In this document: positions 40,801 to 49,059 of the stretch, one piece after another
Numbering within the stretch: position 1 is the stretch's first letter
Layout: each line of letters begins with the position of its first letter
Assembly: GCA_921293015.1 (NCBI GenBank)
Contig: OV121082.1
Span: 50,612,971 to 50,676,970, forward strand
Direction: 5' to 3'
DNA length: 64,000 nucleotides
DNA from: Phorcus lineatus
Lineage: Eukaryota; Mollusca; Gastropoda; Trochida; Trochidae
Notes under the pieces: model-generated
Database searches by the model: none
What the model saw: the letters and a program-made list of their open reading frames with translations, nothing else
What the model was told of the DNA's origin: nothing
Program-made: the position numbers and the translations under genes

Positions 40801-43800
40801 TGGTGCAGGACATTACCGGAGTGACAGTGGCTTGTCACGACATGAGAGACAGGGAAGTGCCTCATCTCATCACAGTCGACAGACAAGTTCCAGTCTCATC
40901 CAGGAAAAGTGTCAGAGGGAAGCGGAGCATCGGACTGTTGTGCGATCAAATTCTGATCAGTTTAGTCATGGTGATTACATGGTGCATTCTCATACAGACA
41001 GTAACCTCTCTGTGAAATCATCATCATCTCATGTGTCGTCCACACATCCTTCAGGATCTCAAGAAAATCTCATTGACATTTACGCAACTCTTCCTAGACG
41101 GAAGAACAAGAAGCCAGTAGAACAGAAACCCAAAGATGCAGATGTGTATCAGTCTTATCTCACCAAACAGAAGTCATTGAACTCTACATTAAATGTTGAA
41201 CATACTCGGACTTCATCAGGTTCTAGTACAACAAATTCATTAGAGGGAAGGGAATCTGATTCTGGGAGTTCTTCTGGAAAATCTAAACTTAGTCAATCAG
41301 AAATCCGTGATCTTCTTGAGAGGAAGTATGTGAGACGGCATCAAGAACAGATCAGTCAGAGGACAACAAGCAAGGTAGCAACACGAGAAGAGCCTCGGTC
41401 TCAAACTCCAGTCACGAACTCACAGTCCAATTTATTACAGCCTCAGCCAGATCCTGCCAGTCAGAGAGCACCCATGATGAACAAGCCACAGAAATCAGAG
41501 GTTGGTAGAAACCAGAGACCAAATACAGGTCATCCTTCATCTTCAGGTCATCCTCAGCTCGGTCCTAAGAGATCCATGGGTCTTCAGTCAGGTCACTCAC
41601 AAGGAGGACCTCAGCCTGGACCCCAAAGGTTCTCAGGTCCTCAACCAGGTCATCCTCTAGGAGGATCTCAAAGATCCTCAGGTCCTCAGCCTCAGCACAC
41701 TCAAGCACAAAGGGCCAGTCAACACTCTGCCGGACCTAGACCATCATCCAATGGTCCTCAGAACAGGCCCAACATTCCTCCAAAGAATGTTCAACTCCCT
41801 TCCAAACCTGGATTTGCACCTAAAGCTGCTTCCCACAGCAACCAGTACCTGAATGTGTACAACGTGCATCCTCAGGGCCGGCCGCTGGAGCGGAGCGCTT
41901 CACAGCCAGATTGTCAGAAACTTGTAGACTCTTCGCTCGCTAGTAACCCAGGTACTTACTAACTTACCCACCTTGCATGTTCGTCAGCAAACACATTGAC
42001 AAACACAATTATATCTATATATTATATTTCAAGTAATTTCATTCTCAACACACAAAATTACAACAAAATTCCTCCCAATGCAGTTCTTCTTAAACTTTAC
42101 CATCAAGTCATTTTAACTCTTCTCATTCCCAACTAAGAAATAAGATGAGGGAAAAACGTTGCTTTTTAATTCTTATGACATTCACTCTGCATTGTGTTTG
42201 CTCTGACTTTATGTAATGACAATGAAGATGTGTGTATCATCATGATTGATCCTGCATTTGTCCTGTATGTAGAGTAATCTGTCCTCGCCAAATGCTCATA
42301 ACAAATTAACTCTGTCTTGGATAAAACGAGCATCATGCCTTGTGCCACGTCTAATTTACTGCCTCTTCTAACCTATAGAGATTGCATTCTAACTATTGAT
42401 GCCCCAGTTAAGCTAGCTAGCTGTTCTCCAGAAACTCGCTTGATACAGTTGTGGTTCTTGTAATCACCTCTCTGTCCTTGCTTCTGCAGATAGCCGTAAG
42501 CCCTCCAATACTTCAGGTTGGGGGGATATATACCCCCCTTCCCCCAGGACTGGCCAACTCACGGCCATGCGCCCTAACTCAGCAGTAAGTATGGGGCCTA
42601 TAAGGGTTACCCAGTCTAGTTGTTGTTGGGTGTTCGTACTTAGTCAAGTTATCTCTGCTTATTTGCATGAATGACCTGTTTCCTCAAATACACTTTTGCT
42701 GGTTCAATATTGTCATTTTCCTTTTGAAGACTTGTAAATGAAGTCTTTTCATTCTTTTTTCTTTGCATCTTTTTCTATGGCATGGCTTTGTCCTTTGAAA
42801 CTTCTGTTTTTCTTGTCTTCATCAGTTCTTTTGTTTCATAATGATTTCATTACCTCCTTCTTAAATGACCACCATTTTGTTTCTTCATCCATTTATTGAT
42901 TATCATGCTTGTGACCCTGTGAATGCACTAACCTACTAACCCACACAAGTTTCTGATCATTTGACTGTGAACCTCAATCCTCCATTTATATTTTTTTGCA
43001 CTCTCCTCCAATCATGTTGTGTGATTCAAGTGTGTGCTGAGTGCTGCCCTTAACCCTGGCTGTCCATGGACACCTGAAACCTGCTTTTTTTGTCATCATT
43101 GATTATTTTCTCTTGTTGAAATACTTTTCTTTTCATTGATATGGAAAATGTTTTTTGTAAATAAAGAGTTTTGCGTTGCAAGTAAAGATAAATTTTAACT
43201 TGACCAAGATCATCTAATAGAAGTAGTTTTCTGTAGATGCTTGCTTTGTCCTCATCATCATCCTCTCATTGACAAAACCTTCTATCAAAGTCTTAACATC
43301 TTACTTAACAAATTCCTTCACTATTTCAGAGTCAGCCCGACTTGCGAAGTAGCCAGCTGCTCAGTTCAGGGACAGACAACTCTGAGGAAGTGGAGGAAGT
43401 CAAGCAGAATGTCAGTGTTCGTGCTCTGGCTTCTCGGTTCGAAACAGTCACAGTAGAGCCACAGCAGGGACACATTCCCCGCAATCCAGTCCGTAAACAG
43501 ATGTCTGACATCGGACAGCGACCAAGAAGCAAATCTGAGTCCAACTCATCAATCAAGAACCCAAAGTCTGTTTTGAAAAATAAGAAAGCCAAAAACAATC
43601 GTCCACGAAAATCTGTGACATTCTGTGAAAACCTTGCTCAGGTGACGAATGTGGACTGTCACCATGGTTACGATTCAGCAGCTGAAACATCATCCCCTCG
43701 CTTCAACATGGAGGACAGGGCTTACTTCAGTGACGATGAGGACCGATACTCTCAGAAACCTGGTTATATGGACTCTGAAGTGGAAGACATGGACAGCTCT

Positions 43801-43938
43801 AACAGTGATGATTCCCCTGGTCTGGTGCCGGCCGGGGTACCTCTCTGTAACCTGTGCAGTAAGCGGGCTGTCCAACCTGAGAGTCTCTACTGTGTCAACT
43901 GTCACTTCTACATGAGCCGCATGATGCCCAGCCACTAA
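13714..43938 (+). CDS. USP54: USP53/USP54-family ubiquitin carboxyl-terminal hydrolase (whole gene, 15 coding exons)
   Basis: Spliced CDS: 13714-13875, 28075-28167, 31637-31771, 34570-34683, 36257-36336, 36635-36740, 36893-36950, 37107-37201, 37507-37656, 37792-37939, 38125-39882, 40167-40443, 40690-41951, 42490-42584, 43330-43938; 5142 nt, 1713 aa, close to human USP54 in length. The USP domain (about residues 36-355) shows the Cys box [12 protein letters not shown] with Cys47, the His box GKHYSTF with His308 and FDD with Asp325. Finger cysteines are C171-x-C173 and C229-x3-C233. The family cleaves or binds ubiquitin chains. Vertebrate members were long labelled inactive, and K63-linked chain activity has been reported more recently; here the triad looks complete. 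The tail is Ser/Pro/Gln-rich, with a Lys-rich stretch near 706-735, a helical segment at 967-1058, an RVxF-like KSVTF at 1605-1609 and C1684-x2-C1687-x11-C1699-x2-C1702. Start: first in-frame ATG, in AAAATGG context. Confidence 0.93.
17100..17151. promoter_or_regulatory. CAGGT/ACCTG (E2-box) cluster in the USP54 intron
   Basis: Four motifs occur in 52 bp: CAGGT at 17100, 17125 and 17147 and ACCTG at 17140. It is part of the window-wide pattern of clustered E2-boxes. Confidence 0.3.
19540..20200. repeat. Tandem repeat with ~126-129-bp period, about 5 copies
   Basis: The anchor TGCCTCTC/TGTCTCTC recurs at 19604, 19732, 19861, 19987 and 20113, giving spacings of 128, 129, 126 and 126 bp. Copies 1-2 and copies 3-5 form two sub-families (CTAGCTTAAGTGG versus AATCAGCTGAAG). 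Because 126 is a multiple of three, the minus strand stays open through three copies, producing a 42-residue amino-acid repeat. No known domain is recognisable, so this is treated as satellite DNA. Confidence 0.85.
22930..24290. other. C-rich, G-poor compositional island
   Basis: For about 1.35 kb the + strand is rich in A and C and has very little G, with many CCC runs, ending in a run of 15 C at 24192-24206. Flanking intron DNA does not show this skew. No coding frame of note is present. The cause (unusual transposon, transcription-linked skew, degraded satellite) is unknown. Confidence 0.6.
24192..24206. repeat. Poly-C tract (15 C)
   Basis: An uninterrupted run of 15 C on the + strand sits near the end of the C-rich island. 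On the other strand it is G15 and could form G-quadruplex structures or stall polymerases. Confidence 0.8.
25061..25074. promoter_or_regulatory. RFX X-box-like GTTACCATGGCAAT
   Basis: It matches the X-box consensus except for the last base. It is paired with a perfect X-box 214 bp downstream, which suggests an intronic RFX-responsive enhancer. Confidence 0.45.
25275..25288. promoter_or_regulatory. RFX X-box GTTGCCATGGTAAC (perfect)
   Basis: A perfect X-box followed by TTGATAA, the same extended arrangement as at 6959-6979. RFX factors control ciliary genes and other programmes in animals; the link to USP54 is inference. Confidence 0.55.
25859..25882. other. Two mutually exclusive hairpins (bistable element)
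   Basis: GATCAAC (25859-25865) can pair with GTTGATC (25870-25876) around GGAG, or ACGGAGG (25864-25870) can pair with CCTCCGT (25876-25882) around TTGAT. Both stems are perfect 7-bp helices and they overlap, so only one can form at a time. Confidence 0.5.
28075..28167 (+). CDS. USP54: USP54 coding exon 2
   Basis: Acceptor TTCCAG, donor AAG/GTAGGA, phase 0 at both ends. Residues 55-85 continue the USP thumb after the Cys box ([18 protein letters not shown]), matching the USP53/54 pattern closely. Confidence 0.92.
28168..31636 (+). other. USP54: USP54 intron, 3.5 kb
   Basis: No coding exon was seen. A possible decayed hammerhead-like repeat lies near 28925-28985. Otherwise it is AT-rich sequence without recognisable features. 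Confidence 0.7.
31637..31771 (+). CDS. USP54: USP54 coding exon 3
   Basis: Acceptor TTTGCAG, donor TTC/GTAAGT, phase 0. Residues 86-130 include [14 protein letters not shown], the QEDAxEF-like box typical of USP enzymes in its USP53/54 form. Confidence 0.93.
31772..34569 (+). other. USP54: USP54 intron, 2.8 kb
   Basis: No coding exon was found. A copy of a repeat with a CGAAACGTCGC box and an AATAAAGAA string (minus strand) lies at about 32479-32540. The rest is unremarkable AT-rich DNA. Confidence 0.7.
32479..32540 (-). repeat. Hammerhead-like / Penelope-like element remnant, copy 2
   Basis: Read on the minus strand it carries ACACCGAAACGTCGC, nine variable bases, then AATAAAGAA(C)TTG. The same module occurs at 50909-50965. 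CGAAACGTC resembles the 3' half of hammerhead ribozyme cores found in Penelope-like elements and retrozymes of molluscs. The CTGATGA half is degenerate here, so activity is unlikely. Confidence 0.35.
34570..34683 (+). CDS. USP54: USP54 coding exon 4
   Basis: Acceptor TTTCCAG, donor CAG/GTGTGT, phase 0. Residues 131-168 ([11 protein letters not shown] ... [11 protein letters not shown]) follow the family pattern ENxLxRIHxHI and HQKFAMTL. Confidence 0.92.
34684..36256 (+). other. USP54: USP54 intron, 1.6 kb
   Basis: No coding exon. It contains a cluster of five CAGGT/ACCTG motifs at 35092-35170, including the palindrome ACCTGTCAGGT at 35160-35170. Confidence 0.7.
35092..35170. promoter_or_regulatory. 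CAGGT/ACCTG (E2-box) cluster with ACCTGTCAGGT palindrome
   Basis: ACCTG at 35092, 35128 and 35160 and CAGGT at 35143 and 35166. The last pair forms the 11-bp palindrome that also occurs at 4364 and 62950. Confidence 0.35.
36257..36336 (+). CDS. USP54: USP54 coding exon 5
   Basis: Acceptor TTTCAG, donor TTGT/GTAAGT, phase 2. It encodes the first finger cysteine pair, C171-x-C173 (VCPCGAS), and VHYVSANAL. Confidence 0.9.
36635..36740 (+). CDS. USP54: USP54 coding exon 6
   Basis: Acceptor TTCTAG, donor CCC/GTAAGT. Joined to the preceding exon it restores a Val codon. It ends at GDIRDCP, the first half of the second zinc pair (C229). Confidence 0.9.
36893..36950 (+). CDS. USP54: USP54 coding exon 7 (58 nt)
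   Basis: A short exon: acceptor TTTCCAG, donor TTG/GTAAGT, phase 1. [19 protein letters not shown] completes the second zinc pair (C233). Confidence 0.9.
37107..37201 (+). CDS. USP54: USP54 coding exon 8
   Basis: Acceptor TCCACAG, donor [21 protein letters not shown] matches the conserved IGLVWDSxHSD segment of USP53/54. Confidence 0.92.
37507..37656 (+). CDS. USP54: USP54 coding exon 9 (catalytic His and Asp)
   Basis: Acceptor CCTCAG, donor GAG/GTAAGT, phase 0. Residues 282-331 contain [13 protein letters not shown] with catalytic His308 and IYFDDATV with Asp325, all as in active USPs. Confidence 0.94.
37792..37939 (+). CDS. USP54: USP54 coding exon 10 (end of USP domain)
   Basis: Acceptor TTCCAG, donor GTGT/GTAAGT, phase 1. 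It encodes [12 protein letters not shown] and [11 protein letters not shown], the usual C-terminal edge of the USP53/54 catalytic domain, then a linker. Confidence 0.93.
38125..39882 (+). CDS. USP54: USP54 coding exon 11 (1758 nt, disordered tail)
   Basis: Acceptor TTTTCAG, donor AAG/GTATGT, phase 1. Residues 381-966 are rich in Ser, Pro, Gln and Asn, with a Lys-rich block near 706-735 that looks like a nuclear-localisation or phosphoinositide-binding patch. The string DSGYGS near 807-812 fits the DSGxxS beta-TrCP phosphodegron pattern, and ATLPRKK near the middle recurs as ATLPRRK in exon 13. Reading past the donor reaches a stop at 40002-40004, giving a possible truncated intron-retention form. 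Confidence 0.9.
40167..40443 (+). CDS. USP54: USP54 coding exon 12 (helical segment)
   Basis: Acceptor GTTGCAG; an in-frame alternative AG lies 9 nt later. Donor AACAG/GTTCGT is weak. Residues 967-1058 are predicted helical by composition ([19 protein letters not shown]) and resemble an MIT-type or coiled helical hairpin, consistent with the conserved C-terminal helix region of USP53/54; the domain name is inference. Confidence 0.85.
40690..41951 (+). CDS. USP54: USP54 coding exon 13 (1262 nt, low-complexity tail)
   Basis: Acceptor TTCCAG, donor CCAG/GTACTT, phase 1. Residues 1059-1479: a Ser-rich part, [12 protein letters not shown], then a Gly/Pro/Gln/His-rich stretch of imperfect repeats built on SGPQPGHP and GPQ. 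Read-through reaches a stop at 41960-41962, a possible short isoform ending in GTY. Confidence 0.9.
42490..42584 (+). CDS. USP54: USP54 coding exon 14
   Basis: Acceptor TTCTGCAG, donor GCA/GTAAGT, phase 1 to phase 0. It encodes 32 residues, Pro-rich ([10 protein letters not shown]). It lacks a recognisable domain and could be a cassette exon, although 95 nt is not a multiple of three. Confidence 0.78.
43330..43938 (+). CDS. USP54: USP54 terminal coding exon 15
   Basis: Acceptor ATTTCAG at 43329; stop TAA at 43936-43938. Residues 1512-1713 include VRALASRFE, the RVxF-type PP1-docking string KSVTF (1605-1609), an acidic patch and a C-terminal C-x2-C-x11-C-x2-C knuckle followed by HFYMSRM. The knuckle is likely a zinc-binding module. 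Confidence 0.92.
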   Translation, partial: SQPDLRSSQLLSSGTDNSEEVEEVKQNVSVRALASRFETVTVEPQQGHIPRNPVRKQMSDIGQRPRSKSESNSSIKNPKSVLKNKKAKNNRPRKSVTFCENLAQVTNVDCHHGYDSAAETSSPRFNMEDRAYFSDDEDRYSQKPGYMDSEVEDMDSSNSDDSPGLVPAGVPLCNLCSKRAVQPESLYCVNCHFYMSRMMPSH

Positions 43939-46230
43939 CTGGGTGATATCACTCAATAATGTCCCATCTGGGATTGGACATATCATCAATATCATTCCCT
44001 TTTATGCATTGGTATCATACAACAGAGTATTGCCAGGGAAATAACATATCATGAAGCTCCTACTATACATGTTCCTTTGTGACTGGGATATTATGGAACA
44101 TAGTTATGGATGAAATATGTTAATTTTGTGACATTTCACCAGTTGTTTAGTAAATAAGATATTTTGTTAGTAAAAACATATTTTGTATGTTGTACTGACC
44201 CTTTCTCTGCTTGTTGGAATAGTAAATTTTTTTTTTCGAGATTGATCCATCAACATCTTTTTTGGTATGTTTACAACTTCAAAAAATCTTTAAAGCTCAA
44301 GGTTAGAAAACAAAATAACCTGCCTGTACATACAAATTATCAAATAATCTTTTATAAAAACAATGGCTCAGTAACATCATTGCATGTACGAGGTGTCCAA
44401 TTTTAGCATTAAAATGTGGTAAACATAGAGATACCATGTTACTGAACCTGGAAGGTCCATGGCAGAGGAAGGGTCTGAGTTTCAATTTCGTCCAGTGCAA
44501 ATGCACCCACAGCCTTGATTGATTCTGTCCAGTACGTTGTTCTGTTAGATTAGGAGCTATGCATTTGTTGACACGACAAGCCATGTACTGCCTTACTGTT
44601 GGTTCAGACACTTGTAAAAAGGTTAGGGGTATTTTGTAAGGGATTTGGGAGTACCACAATTCCGTCGTCGTTATTTTATTGGTTGCTCATATGATGGGTG
44701 TGTACAGACAAAGCAATGTTGATGTTGTCTACTGTCCTACATGTGGTGAAACCAAAGATCTGGATGGACTACTCCACCCTGTAAATCTTTTTATGGCATG
44801 TATTTTAAGCCAAGCTTACGATTATTGTAATGTTCTTATATTATTTGTTAAGTGTTTGTAGAACACTCAGATGTAAATATAAGTATTGTAAGTTTATAAA
44901 AGTTGTACAGTTTTAGTGGGGTCTCACCCTTAAGTTTTGTAGATATTTCTAAATATCACATAGAAACTACATCGCGTATTTAGCTGTTTATCCATTATGC
45001 AGCCACAGCTTATGTGACACTTTGTAGTTTCTTCCGTGATATTTTTTGGTGTTTAGCTGTTATCACTGCATGATGATATATCAGTTATACTTCTGACTTG
45101 ATATATCAATATGAAGACGGCCACATACAAGCTATGAAGTCTGAGCTTGGCTACAGCTGTATGTTAGCTGAAGTGATAACAAGCCATATCACCTGGTAGG
45201 GACGTTATTGTACAGAAGTGATGTACTTAACACATCTAGTCAACACCCTATGTACAGCAATGTCTCAACTTTTATATTTTTTATGAACAAGATGTTCGTT
45301 CGACAGTGCTGGAATCATATTTTGTAATATATAAAATATTTTGCAATTTTTGCCTTTTTAGGAGCCTGTTTATCGTACTTTGTGCCTGTCACATGAAATG
45401 TTATCATGTAATACACTTCGAAATAACAATAATCATCCATCTATTCTCCGAAAGCATTATCTCTCAAAATGGCATATCCATTTCATTATTTATTTGGTCA
45501 GTATTTGTGAAATCCTCTTCCATTAAAATTCATCTACTTATAAAAGTCAGAGCTTCGGAAATAAATCATTGCTAGTCTTCCTCAGCCATTTATCAACCCT
45601 TGCCCTAACCTGATCTTGTCTGTACATGATTGTTATAAGGTCTTGTCAGTGTAAGGGTTAATGTCAAATGGCAACTCATTACATCGTTTATCATTGCCTC
45701 CCTTATTCATTCATTGTAAGTCCTTTTCACTTTTTCGAACTATCTGGGTCCCAGTTACTTTTGAAAAGGACGGCTAGCTGTCTCCAAGATGTTAGTCTGC
45801 AATATGTGAGTAAGGGCTAGGTTAACCTGATTCCATTTCATTTATTCTCATAGATCACATTAATATTATCTGGTACTGGATGATATTTCTGAATCATCTA
45901 CAATTTGGATGATTATTGAGATTAAAAAGTGTAGTACATTGTTGCATGATTTATGGGAGAGAATGTCAAGAAAGTGATACTCAGTAAATATTTATTTTGA
46001 AATCAACTCTTCTTTTAACTTAATTGAATATAGTATTTCTTTCTAAAAGTTTAATTATAAAGTTGAACTAGACTTAAAGAGGGGCTGGTTGGATAGTTAT
46101 TTTGATTGACATTGTCTCTCATCAATCTCCATTGTGTTTTCCAGAACATTCCACATACAGACATATCAGGTCCTTATCTTTTTGCAGGCTTATCATGAAA
46201 AACTATAAATAAAATACTTTAAATATATTT
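43939..46230 (+). other. USP54: Probable 3' UTR of USP54
   Basis: AT-rich, no exon recognised. Candidate poly(A) signals AATAAA occur at 45560-45565 and 46208-46213. Which is used cannot be told from sequence. Confidence 0.45.
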
Positions 46231-47366
46231 GTTCTTTGTGTTGTGAAGAATCTAATTATGTCAGCTTTATAAAAGGAGAAGTGTGCAGTTATGAGCTGAA
46301 AGTCACAGAAAATGTTACATTGTAAGTAAACATAGGTAAACATAGGTAAACAATGAACCTATACCATAAGTATATTCATCAATGGCATTGAATGTCCATG
46401 TACCACTACTGGTCAGTTACGGTACCTATTAAAGAAGCATGTTAAAGAAATGATGAAGAATTGAAGAAGTGAGTAAAATACGTCTTGGTCTCTGTTGGTC
46501 CAGGAACCCTATTTATACCTACTGAGTGAAACAACCAGATCAATAGAGGGATCGTCTATGTTTTGAGGCACAGAGAACTTTGTGAGCATTATAATAGGAG
46601 TTTATATATCTTGTCCTTCAATTGAGATACCAATACAGATGCATAAATTGGTCATTATACGTATCGAGGGGGTGCCTAACGAATGAACGATTTAAAAGCA
46701 TAAATGTCAATCTCATAGAGGAGCATCAAATTCATTTGCCACCTGTTTAAAAAATATAACAAAACAGTAAACATCTATCACAATGAAAGTTGAAGAATCT
46801 GTTTCAGTTCTCAGCTGATCGCTGATCAGTAAAGTTCAACAACATTAGGAATTGTTCTCTGGATAGGTGGGTTATCCAACTCATTCCTGGACAAACTGAG
46901 TTTATGATAGGTGATTTTCTGACCCACACTGAAGCAGTGACAAGTAGAGAAACTTGTGATGTTACCTGTGGCAAGAGATTTTATATTCCGCTATTCCGCG
47001 CACAACATCAATGATTCGTGAATAAATAATACAACCTACCAACGTATGAAGTCAAGAACATATGTTATATAAAAAAACCGCATCATGATTCTAAGCCGAA
47101 TCAAACGGTATTTACACATTCATCACGGAAAATGCATTTCAACCTTGTGAAGCCTACTGATTGTCAATGAAAGCATATGTCATGGTACATATTGAATCAA
47201 TACCCCTATCTTTTTATGGACACAGTAACTTTAATGCCTAATATTATCGTAAATATCACATTATGTCCGTAATTCGGTGATTTTTTAGTGCTACAAAGGC
47301 AATGTATAGTCTATTAAAAAGTCAAGAAATATCAATTTACCTCTAGACTGCCTTTGAGACGCTTGT
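46231..47366. other. Intergenic, no gene seen
   Basis: No coding frame or known element was recognised. It contains three GTAAACA motifs exactly 10 bp apart at 46326-46352. Confidence 0.55.
46326..46352 (+). promoter_or_regulatory. Three forkhead-type GTAAACA sites at 10-bp spacing
   Basis: GTAAACA begins at 46326, 46336 and 46346, one DNA helical turn apart. Forkhead (FOX) factors recognise this core. It may equally be a short tandem repeat of a 10-mer. Confidence 0.4.
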
Positions 47367-48238
47367 ATGTTATGGTTGTTACTATGCTCTTGTATGGTTC
47401 AGAAATGTGGGGACATGAGAATCTCGAAGTCGTAAAAAAATCCATTCGGGTTTGAAAACAGCCCTCCAAATTTACGGTGAATTTGGAAGAGAACCGCTGA
47501 ATATCAAAATATTCAAACGATTTATATCACACTTGCATATCTTATCCTCTGATAGCACTAATTTTAACCACCCCAGCTGTTATATTATTTAATGACCCAC
47601 CGCTGATAGTACAATAAAATCCCATGGCTACGTTTCGCAAATCATATCTTATATAACTGCAGTCTATCCTATGTCTTTGTAAACCCTAAACGGTTGAAAA
47701 TTTTAATAGGTCACAGTTTCTTCAAATTGGAGAGCGCAAATTTTTTCCAATCCTAAAAGAAATCTTTACAAAAACATAAGAAAAAGAACCTAGCTTAGAA
47801 ATGTATCTCCTCCTCCAAAAAATATTTTTTATCCCATCTTAAAATTCAGAACAACTAATCACCATTTACCAATCGGGACAGGTCGATGGTTGAGCATTCC
47901 ACGTGAAGACCGAACATGTCCACTCCTAAGCAGTTGGAGACGAGTTCAATACCTGTTTAGATGTGATACTTTTCTCAAAGTTCGTAAAGAATATGTAAAC
48001 GATAAAAACTTGAAATTTCCAAACATGTTCATTTAAAAAAAATACTAACTACCCCCAGCATAAAAGATATTGAATGCCTGTCTAAATTTCTCAATGATAT
48101 ATTTAATGCTTTTAGAAAATGAATTTTCAAATTGCCAGTTAGCTGTTATCTTGTATATTAAGTAAAATGTATATGTGTCTGTCTCATGTACCGCGGCTGG
48201 CGGATTACAGAGAATAAAGAGTTTGAGTTTTGAGTTTC
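47367..48238 (+). mobile_element. Decayed non-LTR retrotransposon (LINE) 3' end
   Basis: From 47378 a single frame reads VTMLLYGSEMWGHENL, then a segment including YGEFGREPLNIK, the hallmark region downstream of the reverse transcriptase in Jockey/CR1-like LINEs. Further on, IPREDRTCP and a short Cys-rich tail correspond to the C-terminal end. Stops and frame shifts interrupt it, so it is a 5'-truncated relic. It ends with AATAAAGAGTTTGAGTTTTG, a typical LINE 3' terminus. Confidence 0.8.
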
Positions 48239-48479
48239 GAAAAGGAAGGTTTTAAAAAGATACTAGACAAAAATAGCATAATCATATTTCAAGACAGCAC
48301 AGATTGGATTAAATTGTAAAACAACATTTTCAATTTACTTTTCCCTACAGAAACGTGAATGTCAATAACGTTCAAATATATTCTCCTCGCATGGGGGAAA
48401 AGAGATATCTCCTGCAAATCGGAAACTAACATTCCCTCAATATTTGTGTGACCTCTCTGACGACCTCTCCTCTCTCTAG

Positions 48480-49050
48480 AAGACGCCTTATTATTCCTCG
48501 GACCAATCTCTTTATTGGATTCTGAGGGTCCTGATACATTCATCATGCAAAGTGGCAGTCCAATCGAGGATAATATGGACTGTTGGGCCTCCTTGTCTGA
48601 CATGGTGACCCAATAGTACCAACAAGTGTTCAATCGGGTCAATATCCGGACTCATGGCTGGCAATGGAATCGTCTGAACAGATATGGATGACATACCGGG
48701 ATCTGTGATGCTTGGCATCGTCACCGATAAAAATGGGTCTTGTGGCAAAAGTTGGTATGGTCATCAAAATCAGGGATCAAGGTCACCTGTTGCTGCCGAA
48801 GTCCTTTGAGGATTCCTTCATTTGCAATGAGACTCATCCCCCGCACAAGGGAATCGTCTCCTGGATATTGCCGGGAATCATTGCTGTACTCTTTGCCTCT
48901 ATACAAGCGTGCGGTCTTCCACCATATGCAACAAAAACCGACTACAGCCAGAAAAGTTAAGCCTCCTCCACGATGCTTCCACCAGGCAAGTTGTGCTGTA
49001 ACCTCATGCAGCCGAAGATATTTTCGATCGATTGGTAGGTTTTCTCGCAT
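48480..49050 (-). pseudogene. Broken Tc1/mariner-like transposase
   Basis: On the minus strand one frame contains PAMSPDIDPIEHLLVLLGHHVR, the Tc1-family block with the second Asp (SPDxxPIEHLW). A second frame, ending near 48480, contains RGRQRGHTN, matching the C-terminal ARGGHT block. Fragments of the upstream catalytic region lie in a third frame toward 49050. The frames do not join, so it is a dead copy, probably of a DD34E transposon. Confidence 0.75.
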
Positions 49051-49059
49051 AAGTTAATA

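Noticed and set aside
38173..43995. Numerous antisense and shifted frames over the USP54 exons
   Set aside because: They are shadows of high-GC coding exons; the + strand frame continues through splice junctions and has family similarity.
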